Shown here: in pieces, positions 16,874-25,442 of the stretch
Position numbering within the stretch: position 1 is the first letter of the stretch
Layout: each line of letters opens with the position of its first letter
Source of the DNA: Allgaiera indica
GTDB taxonomy: Bacteria; Pseudomonadota; Alphaproteobacteria; Rhodobacterales; Rhodobacteraceae
Length of the DNA: 64,000 bases
NCBI RefSeq assembly: GCF_900106675.1
Contig: NZ_FNOB01000007.1
Span: 1-64,000, forward strand
Reading direction: 5' to 3'
The notes under the pieces: model-generated
What the model was told of the DNA's origin: nothing
Databases searched by the model: none
Seen by the model: only the letters and a program-made list of their open reading frames with translations
Program-made: the position numbers and the translations under genes

Positions 16874-18115
16874 TTACAGCTTGATGACGTATTGCTTGTT
16901 GTCGTTGGGGTTCTTGATCAGGTTGCAGACACTTGCGGTGTCCGACGGCGCGACGTTCTTGTAGGTTTCCAGCACATCCCACTTCTTGTCCTCGACCTTG
17001 GCGAGATAGGCGTTGCGGGTGGTGTGATGGGTGGCGTGATCCAGGCTGACCTTGCCGCTGGGCCCGTCGAAGGAAATCCCCGATTCCAGTGCCTCGATCA
17101 CCTTCATGCGGTCGATCGACCCCGCCTTGCGCACGCCCTCGGCCCACAGGTTCACGCCCTCGTAGGTGGCCGAGGCCAGCTCGGATATATAGGGGGTGTC
17201 GGGGTGGGCCTTCTTGATGTCGGCCACGAATTTCTTGCTGGCGGGCGTGTCGAGTTCCTGGAAATAGCCATAGGCGCCGACGATGCCGTTACTGACATCG
17301 GGGGCCAGGGTCTCGGGCTCGTTCACCAGGCCGAAGGTGGTCGAGGCGATCGGGATCTGGCCCTTCATGCCGGCCGATTGCCACTGCCGGTAAAATGCGG
17401 TGTGGTTACCGCCCACCAGCGCCGACAGCAGCAGATCGGGCTTGGCCGCCTGGATCTTCGAGATGGCCGAGCCGAAGTTGGTGACATCGAGCGGGAAGAA
17501 GTCGGTTTCCAGCACCTTGCCGCCGTTGTCCTGGACGTATTTGGTCATCCACTTGGCGGTGATCTGGCCGTAGTTGTAATCGGCCGCGATGATGTAGGCG
17601 GTCTTGCCCTTGGCGTGATCCATCGCGTAGGGCACCAGCTTTTGCACCGTCTGCGCTGGCGTGGTGCCGGTGCAGAAGGTGTTGCGGTCGCACACGCCGC
17701 CCTCGTAGAGCACGTTGTAGAAATAGAGGATGCGGAAGCGGTCGAAGGTGGGGCGGATCGCCTCGCGCGAGGCGGAAGTGATGCCGCCATGAACCACGTC
17801 GACGCGGTCCTTCAGCGCCAGCTGCTGGGCGTATTGCGAATAAAGCTGGATGTTCGACTGGGTATCGTAGCCGACGATCTTGACCGGCCGGCCGATCAGG
17901 CCGCCGCCGGCGTTGATTTCTTCGACGGCCAGTTCCAGGGCATATTTCATCGGCACGCCCGAGGCCGCCAGGCCCCCCGAAAGATCCAGCAGGCTGCCCA
18001 GAAGGATCGGCTTGTCCGAGGCAAAGGCCGATTGCCGGAACACCACCGGCGCGGTCAGCGCGGTGGCCGAAAGGACAGTGGATTGCTTGATGAAATTACG
18101 ACGCGACAGCTTCAT
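16874..18115 (-). CDS. urtA: ABC transporter substrate-binding protein, UrtA/FmdD type, Tat signal
   Basis: A 413-residue periplasmic binding protein of the branched-chain/urea/amide class. The N-terminus MKLSRRNFIKQSTVLSATAL is a twin-arginine signal ending near VFRQSAFA. The mature part begins ILLGSLLDLSGGLAASG and has the family core AVEEINAGGGLIGRPV. I chose the ATG at 18115, with AGGAGA 8 bases upstream, over an in-frame upstream ATG. It heads the transporter operon. A TTCAA-N3-TTAAA dyad in its promoter matches one in front of the marR gene. Confidence 0.87.
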   Translation of the reverse strand: MKLSRRNFIKQSTVLSATALTAPVVFRQSAFASDKPILLGSLLDLSGGLAASGVPMKYALELAVEEINAGGGLIGRPVKIVGYDTQSNIQLYSQYAQQLALKDRVDVVHGGITSASREAIRPTFDRFRILYFYNVLYEGGVCDRNTFCTGTTPAQTVQKLVPYAMDHAKGKTAYIIAADYNYGQITAKWMTKYVQDNGGKVLETDFFPLDVTNFGSAISKIQAAKPDLLLSALVGGNHTAFYRQWQSAGMKGQIPIASTTFGLVNEPETLAPDVSNGIVGAYGYFQELDTPASKKFVADIKKAHPDTPYISELASATYEGVNLWAEGVRKAGSIDRMKVIEALESGISFDGPSGKVSLDHATHHTTRNAYLAKVEDKKWDVLETYKNVAPSDTASVCNLIKNPNDNKQYVIKL

Positions 18116-18155
18116 TTCATGGTCTCCTGAGCCAGAATTCCATGATAGTTGATGT

Positions 18156-18168
18156 TTCAATTATTAAA
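18156..18168. promoter_or_regulatory. Putative MarR operator, copy upstream of urtA
   Basis: TTCAATTATTAAA within an AT-rich 70-base gap between the AmiC-like gene and urtA. It matches the perfect dyad TTCAACTATTGAA at 19480-19492 except for two positions. Position and similarity suggest that both are bound by the MarR-family protein encoded at 19520. Confidence 0.5.
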
Positions 18169-18185
18169 TTGTCAAGTAATATTCA

Positions 18186-19229
18186 TCAAACGGTCATCAC
18201 CTTGAAATCATAGCCGTCCAGGCGCGCCAGGAAGATCGGCTGGCGCCCACCGACGACGGCTTTTGACTTCAATCCCCGGGCTGTGCGCTGCTGTTCGGTG
18301 CGCCCGGCGAGTCGGTGGACCCTGCGGGCGTCGAAGGCTTCGGCCTGCTCGACCAGCGAGGCCAGGCTGTAGATCCCCTCATAGCAGGATTGGCCGAAGG
18401 AATTGACCGGCGGCGGCGTCTCGCCGTAAGCGGTGTGGTAGCGTTCCAGGAAGGCGCCGTTGTTGTGCGATCGCACCGAGGCGAAATAGCCGGAACTGAC
18501 GAACAGGTTCTCGGTCGCCTCGGGCGGCAGGCCGTAGACGATGGTCTCGTCGATGGCCGAGGTGAAGCGCAGCACGCGCGGGCAAAGGCCGGCCTCATGG
18601 AAGCTGCGGTTGAAGGAAATCCCGTCGGTGCCCAGGAAATAGGGCAGCACCACATCGGGCCGGGCGCGCTTGATGCGTTCGATCAGCCCGTCGTAGGTAT
18701 CGGTGCCGACCGGGGTGAATGCCTCGCCCACGACCTTTCCGCCGAAGCGCGGGATCATGGCGCGGGCGATCGACAGGCTGGCGCGGGGCCAGACGTAATC
18801 GCTGCCGCACAGGAAATAGCTCTGCGCCTTGCGGTGTTCCGACAGCCAGTGCAGGCCGGGCGCCAGCAATTCGGCCGCGGTTTCGCCGGTGGTGATGGTT
18901 TGGGCCTCTGCCGCGGTGCCCTCGTATTGCGGGGTATAGATGAAGGGCACGGCGTTCATCGCGGCATCGGCAACGGCGCGGCGGGCATAGCTGGGCAGCA
19001 TCCCCACGATGCCGTGGGCGCCATGTCGCAGCGCCCGGCGGGTGGCGGCATGGGCATCGGTGGCGCTGGTGCCGGCATCCTGGACCACCAGTTCGACATG
19101 CTGTTTCAGGATCCCGCTGTGGCGGTTGATTTCACTGACCGCCAGGCGCGCGCAGGCTTCGGCAGAGGGCGACCAGATGCCGGCCGGGCCGGTTTGCTGG
19201 ATCAAAAGGCCGATCTGCACCCTGCGCAA
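18186..19229 (-). CDS. AmiC-like amide-sensing protein (periplasmic-binding fold, no signal peptide)
   Basis: A 347-residue type I periplasmic-binding-protein fold: VQIGLLIQQTGPAGIWSPSA start, VGMLPSYARRAVADA, GSDYVWPRASLSIARAMIPR and GQSCYEGIYSLASLVEQAEAF. It resembles AmiC, the cytoplasmic amide sensor of Pseudomonas. No signal peptide precedes the domain. I chose the TTG at 19229, placed 6 bases after AAGGGGA; an upstream ATG at 19286 is an alternative. AmiC normally controls the antiterminator AmiR, but no amiR is visible nearby. It may instead act with the neighbouring MarR protein, or it may be a signal-less binding protein. Confidence 0.75.
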   Translation of the reverse strand: MRRVQIGLLIQQTGPAGIWSPSAEACARLAVSEINRHSGILKQHVELVVQDAGTSATDAHAATRRALRHGAHGIVGMLPSYARRAVADAAMNAVPFIYTPQYEGTAAEAQTITTGETAAELLAPGLHWLSEHRKAQSYFLCGSDYVWPRASLSIARAMIPRFGGKVVGEAFTPVGTDTYDGLIERIKRARPDVVLPYFLGTDGISFNRSFHEAGLCPRVLRFTSAIDETIVYGLPPEATENLFVSSGYFASVRSHNNGAFLERYHTAYGETPPPVNSFGQSCYEGIYSLASLVEQAEAFDARRVHRLAGRTEQQRTARGLKSKAVVGGRQPIFLARLDGYDFKVMTV

Positions 19230-19479
19230 GGAATTCCCCTTCGTCTTTCGGGCTGGCCCCGTAGCGAGTTTCGCGGCAAGATCCATGCAAGGCGTGGAGG
19301 GCCGAGAGCCGGAAATCGCAGATGCCGCGAAGGTGACTGTAGGGCAGCCGCGCTGTTGCGCAAAGCGGAACCCGCGCGGGCCGGGTTTGGGGCACAACCC
19401 CTGCGAATGCTGCCTAATAATTGGGCAAATACCATTGTTCGGGCAACGGCTGGAAATTCGCTGGCATCAAACTACAACT

Positions 19480-19492
19480 TTCAACTATTGAA
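19480..19492. promoter_or_regulatory. Putative MarR operator, divergent amiC-like/marR region
   Basis: A perfect dyad TTCAA-CTA-TTGAA in the AT-rich gap 28 bases before the marR start. It is similar in spacing and sequence to MarR-family operators. A near copy lies in front of urtA (18156-18168). Confidence 0.55.
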
Positions 19493-19519
19493 TATCTAAC
19501 GATCGAGGCGGAGGCAGGC

Positions 19520-19987
19520 ATGCGATTTTCGAATCTGGTCCGCGGCGTTCATCGCAACGTCGAGGAGTTCATCGCGCAGCGGATCAAGGCGGTTGGCCTG
19601 TCCGTTGAACAATATCGCATTCTCGAGGCGCTGACGCAAACCGATGGCCGCTCGATGGGCAGTCTGGCGGCGGTGGTGTTTGTCGATTCTCCCACCCTCA
19701 CCAAGATCGTCGACCGGATGGTTTCCTCGGGGCTGGTCTATCGGGCGCCGGATGCGAACGACCGCCGCAAGGTTCTGATCTACCGTGCCCGGCGCGGCGC
19801 GCAGATCTTCGAGTCGCTTTCCGGGGTCGAGGCCGAATTGCAGGCCGAGCTGGCGCGAGTCCTTGGTGACGAGGGGTTGGAGCGCTTGACCGCGGGGCTG
19901 AAGCGGCTGCTGGACGGGGTCGAGGCGGTCCCGGCCAACCCCGTGTCGCAGGGGACGGCCCAGGGCGCGCGGGCGTTCGACGGCTAA
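19520..19987 (+). CDS. MarR-family transcriptional regulator
   Basis: A 155-residue winged-helix regulator: YRILEALTQTDGRSMGSLAA, then recognition helix SPTLTKIVDRMVSSGLVYRA and wing DANDRRKVLIYRARRG. The ATG at 19520 follows GCGGAGGCAGGC. It is divergent from the AmiC-like gene and probably controls the amide cluster and itself through the TTCAA dyads. This is an inference from position and shared operators. Confidence 0.87.
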   Translation: MRFSNLVRGVHRNVEEFIAQRIKAVGLSVEQYRILEALTQTDGRSMGSLAAVVFVDSPTLTKIVDRMVSSGLVYRAPDANDRRKVLIYRARRGAQIFESLSGVEAELQAELARVLGDEGLERLTAGLKRLLDGVEAVPANPVSQGTAQGARAFDG

Positions 19988-20238
19988 GGGTCCGCCACCG
20001 GGGCGCGGCCGCCGCATCCCCGGCGACAGCGTCACCGGAAAGTAAAGTGACAGGCACGCTTCGGTCTTCTCCTTGGCCGAAATATCCCACGCGGAGCGGG
20101 GCTGTGATCCCGCCGGCCGCGGCCGGGCAAAGATGATGGGATCCGGCATTCGCCCCGGCTAAAAGCGGTTTCAGGGAATCGTCACAAATCCTTCGCCTGG
20201 CACATGTAGGGCGGCGGACGATCAACAAGGAGTTCACG

Positions 20239-21156
20239 ATGCTTTCCGCCTTCACCGCCCCGGGCCGCTTCTGGCGCGGCAATCTGCACACCCATTCGGA
20301 TCGCTCCGACGGCTGCCTGACGGCCGAGGAGGTCTGCCGCCGCTACCGCGCGGAAGGGTATGATTTCCTGGCGCTGACCGATCATTTCATCGGCATGTAC
20401 CAATACCCGATCACCGACACCAAGGAATACCGGCGCAACGATTTCACCACCATCCTCGGCGCCGAGCTGCATTCCGGCGCGATGCAAAACGGTGAGCTGT
20501 GGCATATCCTGGCCGTCGGCCTGCCCGAGGATTTCACCCCGCCGAACGCGCCCGGTTTCCTTCCGGTCGAGGATCAGGAAAGCGGCGCCCAGATCGCCCG
20601 GCGCGCGCGTGACGCGGGGGCCTTCGTCGCCATCGCCCATCCGCAATGGTCGGGCCTGACGCTGGAGGACGCGCGCGGCATCGACGCGGCCCATGCCGTC
20701 GAGATCTACAACCACGGCTGCGCCATGGGCTGCGATCGCGCCGACGGCGCCCATACCGCGGACCTGCTGCTAAGCGAAGGCCGCCGGCTGCATCTGATCG
20801 CCACCGACGACGCGCATTTCACCGAGCCCGACCATTTCGGCGGCTGGGTCATGGTCAAGGCCGAGGAAAACACCCCCGAGGCCTTGCTGGCGGCGCTGAA
20901 GGCGGGCGATTTCTATTCCTCGCAAGGACCCGAGTTGCGCGGGGTCGAACTGGGCAAGGGTGCGATCCGGGTCGACAGTTCCGCAGTAGCCAGCGTCATC
21001 GTGCAGGGGCAGGGCTCGGCCGCGACCGCGGTACATGGCCAATCCATGACCTCGACCGAGGTGCCGCTGATGCGTTTCCACTCCAGTCCCTGGATCCGGG
21101 TGACGGTGATCGACCGTGCCGGGCGCCGCGCCTGGAGCAACCCGATCTGGATGTGA
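20239..21156 (+). CDS. PHP-domain phosphoesterase
   Basis: A 305-residue PHP metallo-phosphoesterase with all family metal motifs: NLHTHSDRSDG (residues 15-25), ALTDHF, GAELHSG, IAHPQW and ATDDAHF. The ATG at 20239 has an AAGGAG site 7 bases upstream. It ends 28 bases from the convergent second phnM, next to the C-P lyase operon. A PHP enzyme (PhnPP of Eggerthella) hydrolyses the phosphoribosyl cyclic phosphate made by C-P lyase. No phnP is visible in this cluster, so this gene is a candidate replacement. That role is inferred, not shown. Confidence 0.8.
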   Translation: MLSAFTAPGRFWRGNLHTHSDRSDGCLTAEEVCRRYRAEGYDFLALTDHFIGMYQYPITDTKEYRRNDFTTILGAELHSGAMQNGELWHILAVGLPEDFTPPNAPGFLPVEDQESGAQIARRARDAGAFVAIAHPQWSGLTLEDARGIDAAHAVEIYNHGCAMGCDRADGAHTADLLLSEGRRLHLIATDDAHFTEPDHFGGWVMVKAEENTPEALLAALKAGDFYSSQGPELRGVELGKGAIRVDSSAVASVIVQGQGSAATAVHGQSMTSTEVPLMRFHSSPWIRVTVIDRAGRRAWSNPIWM

Positions 21157-21178
21157 GCATCCGCCTCCGGGCCCGTAC

Positions 21179-21197
21179 CGCCGCCTATTCGGCGGCG
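21179..21197. terminator. Hairpin at convergent gene ends
   Basis: CGCCGCC-TATTC-GGCGGCG at the junction of the convergent PHP gene and the second phnM. It overlaps the last codons of phnM. No T-run is present, so bidirectional terminator function is only plausible. Confidence 0.35.
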
Positions 21198-22366
21198 TAG
21201 CGCAGGCCCGGGGTGCGCGCCAGCAACCGGGCGCCGGCCTCGCCCGCCAGATAGGCCAGCCGGCCGCCCGCGATCGTGGCCTCGATGCCCCGGGTGCGGG
21301 GGTTCATGATCACCAGATCGGCGCGCTGCCCCGGTGCCAGCGTGCCCCGGTCGGCCAACCCCATGATCGCCGCCGGGCGGGTCGAGATCATCTCCCACGC
21401 GCGGGCGAAGGGCAGCAGGCCGCAATCGGACAACGCCCAGGCGGCGGCTGGCAGGCAGGGGGTGTGATAATCCGACACCAAAGCGTCGACCAGCCCCTCG
21501 ACCAGCAGATCGCGCGCCGCGACATGCCCCGCCTGAGAGCCGCCGCGCACCACGTTCGGCGCCCCCATCAGCACCGGGTCGCCCAGCGTGCGCGCGACCG
21601 AGGCGGCCCCCCGCGATTGCGGGAATTCCGCGATCCGCGCGCCCAGCGCATGGAAATAGTCGCGTGTCGCGCCGTCGGGGTCGTCATGGCTGCCATAGCG
21701 CAGGCCCAGCGCATCGAAGGCCCGCGCCAGCGTCAAGAGCCGCCGCGGAACCGACCGGGCCCGCGCCAGCGCATCGTAAAGCCGCCTGCGGAAGGTTTCC
21801 GGCGCGCAGCCGTCGCGCTCGGCCCAGGCGGCGAGGGTCGGGGACCCGGCCTCGGCCAGCAAGATCGCCTCGGGCAGGTGGTTGTTGAAAACCACATAAT
21901 CCACCCCGAAGCGGCCGATCGCGGCAAGCAGGCGATCGTCCTCGTCGAACAGATGGGTTTCGCAGCGGATCTGCAGGCGCAGATCCAGCATCGCCTCGGC
22001 GCGGTGTTCGGCCAGCGCCGCCATCACCCGTTCGGCATGGTCCGGGCCGCGCAGCCCGCCTTCCCAGCTCCAGCTTTGGGCGAACCAGGCGGTGGTCAGG
22101 CCATGGGCAGCGGCTTCTCGTTCGGCGGCGCGCAGACCGAAGGCCAGCGGCATCGGCGCCGAGGGGCGCGGCGCGATGTGGCGCTCGAACCCGTCGCCAT
22201 GCAGATCGACGATCCCGGGCAGCACCAGATAGCCGGTCAGATCGACCTCGGGCAGGGCGGCATCGGTCAGCATGCCATCGGCCAGACCGATCGCCTCGGG
22301 CAGAAGCCGCGCATCGCGAAGAACCGTCGCGCCGGTCAGGCGCAGGGGGGGAAGCGTCATCGTCAT
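21185..22366 (-). CDS. PhnM-like amidohydrolase, divergent paralogue
   Basis: A 393-residue amidohydrolase of the PhnM family (alpha-D-ribose 1-methylphosphonate 5-triphosphate diphosphatase). The metal motif reads PGIVDLHGDGFERH, where canonical PhnM has HTDNLERH. Other family blocks are present: YGSHDDPDGA, MGAPNVVRGGSQAGHVAA and SDYHTPCLPAAAW. A canonical phnM lies at 29038-30180, so this is a second, divergent copy. It is in the same orientation as phnF, 44 bases downstream. Its substrate may differ from that of PhnM proper. Confidence 0.8.
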   Translation of the reverse strand: MTMTLPPLRLTGATVLRDARLLPEAIGLADGMLTDAALPEVDLTGYLVLPGIVDLHGDGFERHIAPRPSAPMPLAFGLRAAEREAAAHGLTTAWFAQSWSWEGGLRGPDHAERVMAALAEHRAEAMLDLRLQIRCETHLFDEDDRLLAAIGRFGVDYVVFNNHLPEAILLAEAGSPTLAAWAERDGCAPETFRRRLYDALARARSVPRRLLTLARAFDALGLRYGSHDDPDGATRDYFHALGARIAEFPQSRGAASVARTLGDPVLMGAPNVVRGGSQAGHVAARDLLVEGLVDALVSDYHTPCLPAAAWALSDCGLLPFARAWEMISTRPAAIMGLADRGTLAPGQRADLVIMNPRTRGIEATIAGGRLAYLAGEAGARLLARTPGLRYAAE

Positions 22367-22410
22367 GTCCTGCCTCGGGCACTGTTTAAGGCCTGCTCTT
22401 TGCCCGCACT

Positions 22411-23238
22411 CTACCCTGGGGATGTATCGTCCGCGTGACGTTTTTCCTTGTTTTTCATTGCGTGGTCAGCATCTTCCCCCGCGTTCCCGTCCTCTGGATC
22501 GGACCCCACGGTGATGGCCACGCGATCGCCGGCGAAGCGGGTGGTGCCGAATTCCACCGGCCGGCCCTGCGGGTCGCAGTTCAGGCCTTCGGATTTCAGC
22601 ACCGGATCGCCTTCGCGCAGTCCCAGATGCAGCGCCAGGGTCGCATCCGCCGGCTCGGCCGACAGCCGGGTCTGGCGGCGGGTGTAATCGGCGACGCCGG
22701 CGCGGCGCAGCGCCTCGGTGATCGAGGCGACCTCGGCCAGCGCGGCGCCGATGCCCGGCAGCCGGGTCGCGGGAAAGAGGCTGTGGAAATGCGCGATCGG
22801 CACCGCGCCGACCAGCGACAGACCCTCGCAGACCAGCACCGGCTCATCCGGGGGCAGCGCCAGATGCCTGGCTTCCTCGGCGGTGGCGGGGCGGGTCTCG
22901 AGCCGCAGGATGCGGCGGCCTGGCAGCCGGCCGCTGGCCTCGACCGCGCGGTGAAAGCGTACCCGGCGGCCCAGCGGATATTCGGTCGGCCTGTGGCGCA
23001 CGAAAACCCCGGCGCCGCGGCGCGGCAGCACCTGGCCGCGATCGGCCAGATCGGCCAGCGCGCGGCGCACGGTGTGTCGGTTGACGCCGAAGCGGCGCGA
23101 CAGCTCGGCCTCGGTCGGCAGCTTGTCGCCGGGGCGGTAATGGCCCGCGGCGATCTCGGCCCCGAGCGTGGCGGCGATGGATTGCCACAGCGGCGTGCGC
23201 GGGGCGGCGGGCGGTGTCGGGGGGTCGGATGCGGGCAT
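22411..23238 (-). CDS. phnF: GntR-family regulator of phosphonate genes
   Basis: A 275-residue HutC-type GntR regulator. The N-terminal winged helix is KLPTEAELSRRFGVNRHTVR (residues about 39-58), and the C-terminal UTRA ligand domain includes VLVCEGLSLVGAVPIAHFHS. It is divergent from phnG, with a TTGTATAG/CTAGACAA dyad in the gap. In several bacteria PhnF represses phn genes. The protein ends in an unusually charged, lysine-rich tail (AMKNKEKRHADD). Confidence 0.87.
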   Translation of the reverse strand: MPASDPPTPPAAPRTPLWQSIAATLGAEIAAGHYRPGDKLPTEAELSRRFGVNRHTVRRALADLADRGQVLPRRGAGVFVRHRPTEYPLGRRVRFHRAVEASGRLPGRRILRLETRPATAEEARHLALPPDEPVLVCEGLSLVGAVPIAHFHSLFPATRLPGIGAALAEVASITEALRRAGVADYTRRQTRLSAEPADATLALHLGLREGDPVLKSEGLNCDPQGRPVEFGTTRFAGDRVAITVGSDPEDGNAGEDADHAMKNKEKRHADDTSPG

Positions 23239-23294
23239 GTTACCTAAATTTCACCAAACGAGGGGTTCCTGCGGCGGCGCGGCGCGGGTATGAT

Positions 23295-23322
23295 TTGTAT
23301 AGTTGTATATCAATCTAGACAA
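23295..23322. promoter_or_regulatory. Putative PhnF operator
   Basis: The inverted repeat TTGTATAG-N12-CTAGACAA (7 of 8 positions match between arms) lies in an AT-rich patch between divergent phnF and phnG. This fits a GntR/HutC-type operator. Confidence 0.45.
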
Positions 23323-23338
23323 GTCGGTAAATTGTCCA

Positions 23339-23797
23339 ATGGCGATGGCGGAAGTCGAAATGATTGCGGCGCGGCGATGCTGGATGGGGGTGCTGGCGAA
23401 GGCCCGGCCCGAGCGTCTGGCGGAATGTGTGGCGCGGCTGGGTGAGGAGCCGGCAATTCACTGGCTGCGCCCGCCCGAGGTGGGGGCGGTGATGGTGCGC
23501 GGCCGGATGGGCGGCACCGGCGCGCCGTTCAACCTGGGTGAGATGACGGTGACGCGCTGCGCGTTGCGGCTGCCGGATGGCACAGTGGGCCACGGCCATG
23601 TGCAGGGCCGCGACCGGCGGCACGCGCGTCAGGCGGCGCTGGTCGATGCGCTCATGCAGGGTGCGCGCGCGCCCGAGGTCGAGGCCACGGTGATCGCCCC
23701 GCTGGCAGAGGAAGCAGCGGCAGCGCGGCGGCTTCGCGCCGAAAAGGCAGCGGCCACGAAGGTGGAGTTCTTCACCATGGTGCGGGGGGAAGACTGA
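23339..23797 (+). CDS. phnG: Phosphonate C-P lyase subunit PhnG
   Basis: A subunit of the C-P lyase core complex that with PhnI, PhnH and PhnL attaches phosphonates to ribose triphosphate. The protein shows the PhnG pattern RCWMGVLAKARPERL and GAPFNLGEMTVTRCALRL, then GHGHVQGRDRRHARQAALVDA. The start is uncertain: ATGs at 23339, 23345 and 23357 are all possible. The last has a GGAAG 5 bases upstream. The frame is also open through the presumed operator upstream. It overlaps phnH by one base. Confidence 0.88.
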   Translation: MAMAEVEMIAARRCWMGVLAKARPERLAECVARLGEEPAIHWLRPPEVGAVMVRGRMGGTGAPFNLGEMTVTRCALRLPDGTVGHGHVQGRDRRHARQAALVDALMQGARAPEVEATVIAPLAEEAAAARRLRAEKAAATKVEFFTMVRGED

Positions 23798-24366
23798 TGG
23801 AGACGCAACCTCTTGGCGGCGGTTTTTCAGATCCGCCGATGGATTCGGCCCGCGCCTTTCGCGCCGCGCTGGAAGCGATGGCCCGCCCCGGCACGATCCG
23901 GCGGATCGAGGGCGCCCGGGCGCCGGCGCCGCTTTCCTCCGCCGCGGCCACGTTGCTGCTGATGCTGTGCGATGGCGGCACGCCGCTTCATCTTGCGCCC
24001 GGCCACGACGGCGCCGATGTCCGCGCCTGGGTGACCTTCCACACGGGCGCGCCGCTGGTCGGGCGCGGGGCGGCGCGCTTCGCCGTGGGGGGCTGGCCGG
24101 CGCTGGGGGCGCTGGACGAATATGCCCAGGGCACGGCCGACTACCCGGACCGGTCGGCCACGCTGATCGTCGAATGCGCCGCGTTGCGGCCCGAAGGCGC
24201 GCGCCTCACCGGCCCGGGCATCCGCGATGCAACGCATCTGTCCCTGCCCGGGATCGCGGGCTTTCGCAGTAACGCGGCGCGTTTTCCGCTGGGGCTCGAT
24301 TTCTTCTTCACCGCCGGCGCGCAACTGGCCGCGCTGCCGCGCACGACGCAAGTGGAGGCCGGCTGA
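23797..24366 (+). CDS. phnH: Phosphonate C-P lyase subunit PhnH
   Basis: A 189-residue PhnH subunit. The start METQPLGGGFSDPPMDSARAFRA and the later IRDATHLSLPGIAGFRSNAA and FPLGLDFFFTAGAQLAALPR are family-typical. It forms part of the PhnGHIJ core. It is translationally coupled to phnG and phnI (one-base overlaps). Confidence 0.92.
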   Translation: METQPLGGGFSDPPMDSARAFRAALEAMARPGTIRRIEGARAPAPLSSAAATLLLMLCDGGTPLHLAPGHDGADVRAWVTFHTGAPLVGRGAARFAVGGWPALGALDEYAQGTADYPDRSATLIVECAALRPEGARLTGPGIRDATHLSLPGIAGFRSNAARFPLGLDFFFTAGAQLAALPRTTQVEAG

Positions 24367-25442
24367 TGTATGTGGCGGTGAAGGGCGGTGCGCGGGCGAT
24401 CGAGAACGCCCATGCCTGGCTGGCCGAGGAACGGCGCGGCGACCCGGGGGTGGCCGAGTTGTCGGTGGCGCAGATCCGCGGTCAGTTGACGCTGGCGGTG
24501 GACCGGGTGATGGCCGAGGGCTCGCTGTACGATCCCGATCTGGCGGCGCTGGCGATCAAGCAGGCGCGGGGCGATCTGATCGAGGCGATCTTTCTGATCC
24601 GCGCCTATCGCACCACGCTGCCGCGCCTGGGCGCCACGCTTCCGGTCGACACCGGCGCCATGGCCTGCGACCGCCGTATCAGCGCCACCTTCAAGGATCT
24701 GCCCGGCGGCCAGGTGCTGGGCCCGACCTTCGATTACACGCACCGGCTGCTGGATTTCAAGCTGGCCGCCGAAGCCGCGCAGCCCGAAGCGGAGCGCGCC
24801 GCGCCCGACCTTCGCCCGAAGCCAAGGGTGACGGAATTTCTCAATCAAGAAGGTCTGATACAGGATGAAGCTAAGGCAGAGGATGCGCCCCCCGACCTGA
24901 CGCGCGCGCCGCTGGAATTTCCCGCATGCCGCGCCCTGCGCCAGCAGGCGCTGACGCGCGGGGATGAGGGGTTCGTTCTGGGAATGGCCTATTCGACCCA
25001 GCGCGGCTACGGGCGCAATCACGCATTCGTGGGTGAGCTTCGTATCGGAACATGTTCAGTTGAGATGGAAATTCCGGAACTTGGCTTCGCGGTCGAGATC
25101 GGTGAGGTCGAAGTGACCGAATGCGAGACGGTAAACCAGTTCGCCGGGTCTAAGACCGAGCCCGCGCAATTCACGCGCGGTTATGGGCTGGTCTTCGGCC
25201 ATGGTGAGCGCAAGGCGATCTCGATGGCGCTGGTCGACCGCGCCCTGCGCTGGCGCGAACTGGGCGAGGACGACACCGGCGCCCCCGCACAGGACGAGGA
25301 ATTCGTGCTGCAACACGCCGACAACATCCAGGCGACGGGATTTCTGGAACACATAAAACTGCCGCATTACGTGGACTTCCAGTCCGAAATTGAACTTGTG
25401 CGTAAACTTCGTGCTGCGGCCGGGGAGGCCCCGGATGACTGA
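24366..25442 (+). CDS. phnI: Phosphonate C-P lyase subunit PhnI
   Basis: A 358-residue PhnI, the core subunit that catalyses nucleotide displacement by phosphonate on ATP with PhnG, PhnH and PhnL. The N-terminus MYVAVKGGARAIENAHAWLA is diagnostic, followed by RAYRTTLPRLGATLPVDTGA and MAYSTQRGYGRNHAFVGELR. Normal length. It overlaps phnJ by 8 bases. Confidence 0.95.
   Translation: MYVAVKGGARAIENAHAWLAEERRGDPGVAELSVAQIRGQLTLAVDRVMAEGSLYDPDLAALAIKQARGDLIEAIFLIRAYRTTLPRLGATLPVDTGAMACDRRISATFKDLPGGQVLGPTFDYTHRLLDFKLAAEAAQPEAERAAPDLRPKPRVTEFLNQEGLIQDEAKAEDAPPDLTRAPLEFPACRALRQQALTRGDEGFVLGMAYSTQRGYGRNHAFVGELRIGTCSVEMEIPELGFAVEIGEVEVTECETVNQFAGSKTEPAQFTRGYGLVFGHGERKAISMALVDRALRWRELGEDDTGAPAQDEEFVLQHADNIQATGFLEHIKLPHYVDFQSEIELVRKLRAAAGEAPDD

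Noticed and set aside
18186-19229. The AmiC-like protein as an ordinary periplasmic substrate-binding protein.
   Set aside because: No signal peptide precedes the domain from the start with the best ribosome binding site. The longer in-frame starts add Arg/Lys-rich, non-hydrophobic sequence. A separate Tat-exported binding protein is present in the operon.
20060-20090. A possible additional short family repeat (around CTTCTCCTTGGCCGAAATAT).
   Set aside because: It looked familiar, but I found no second convincing copy in the window, so I do not list it as a repeat.
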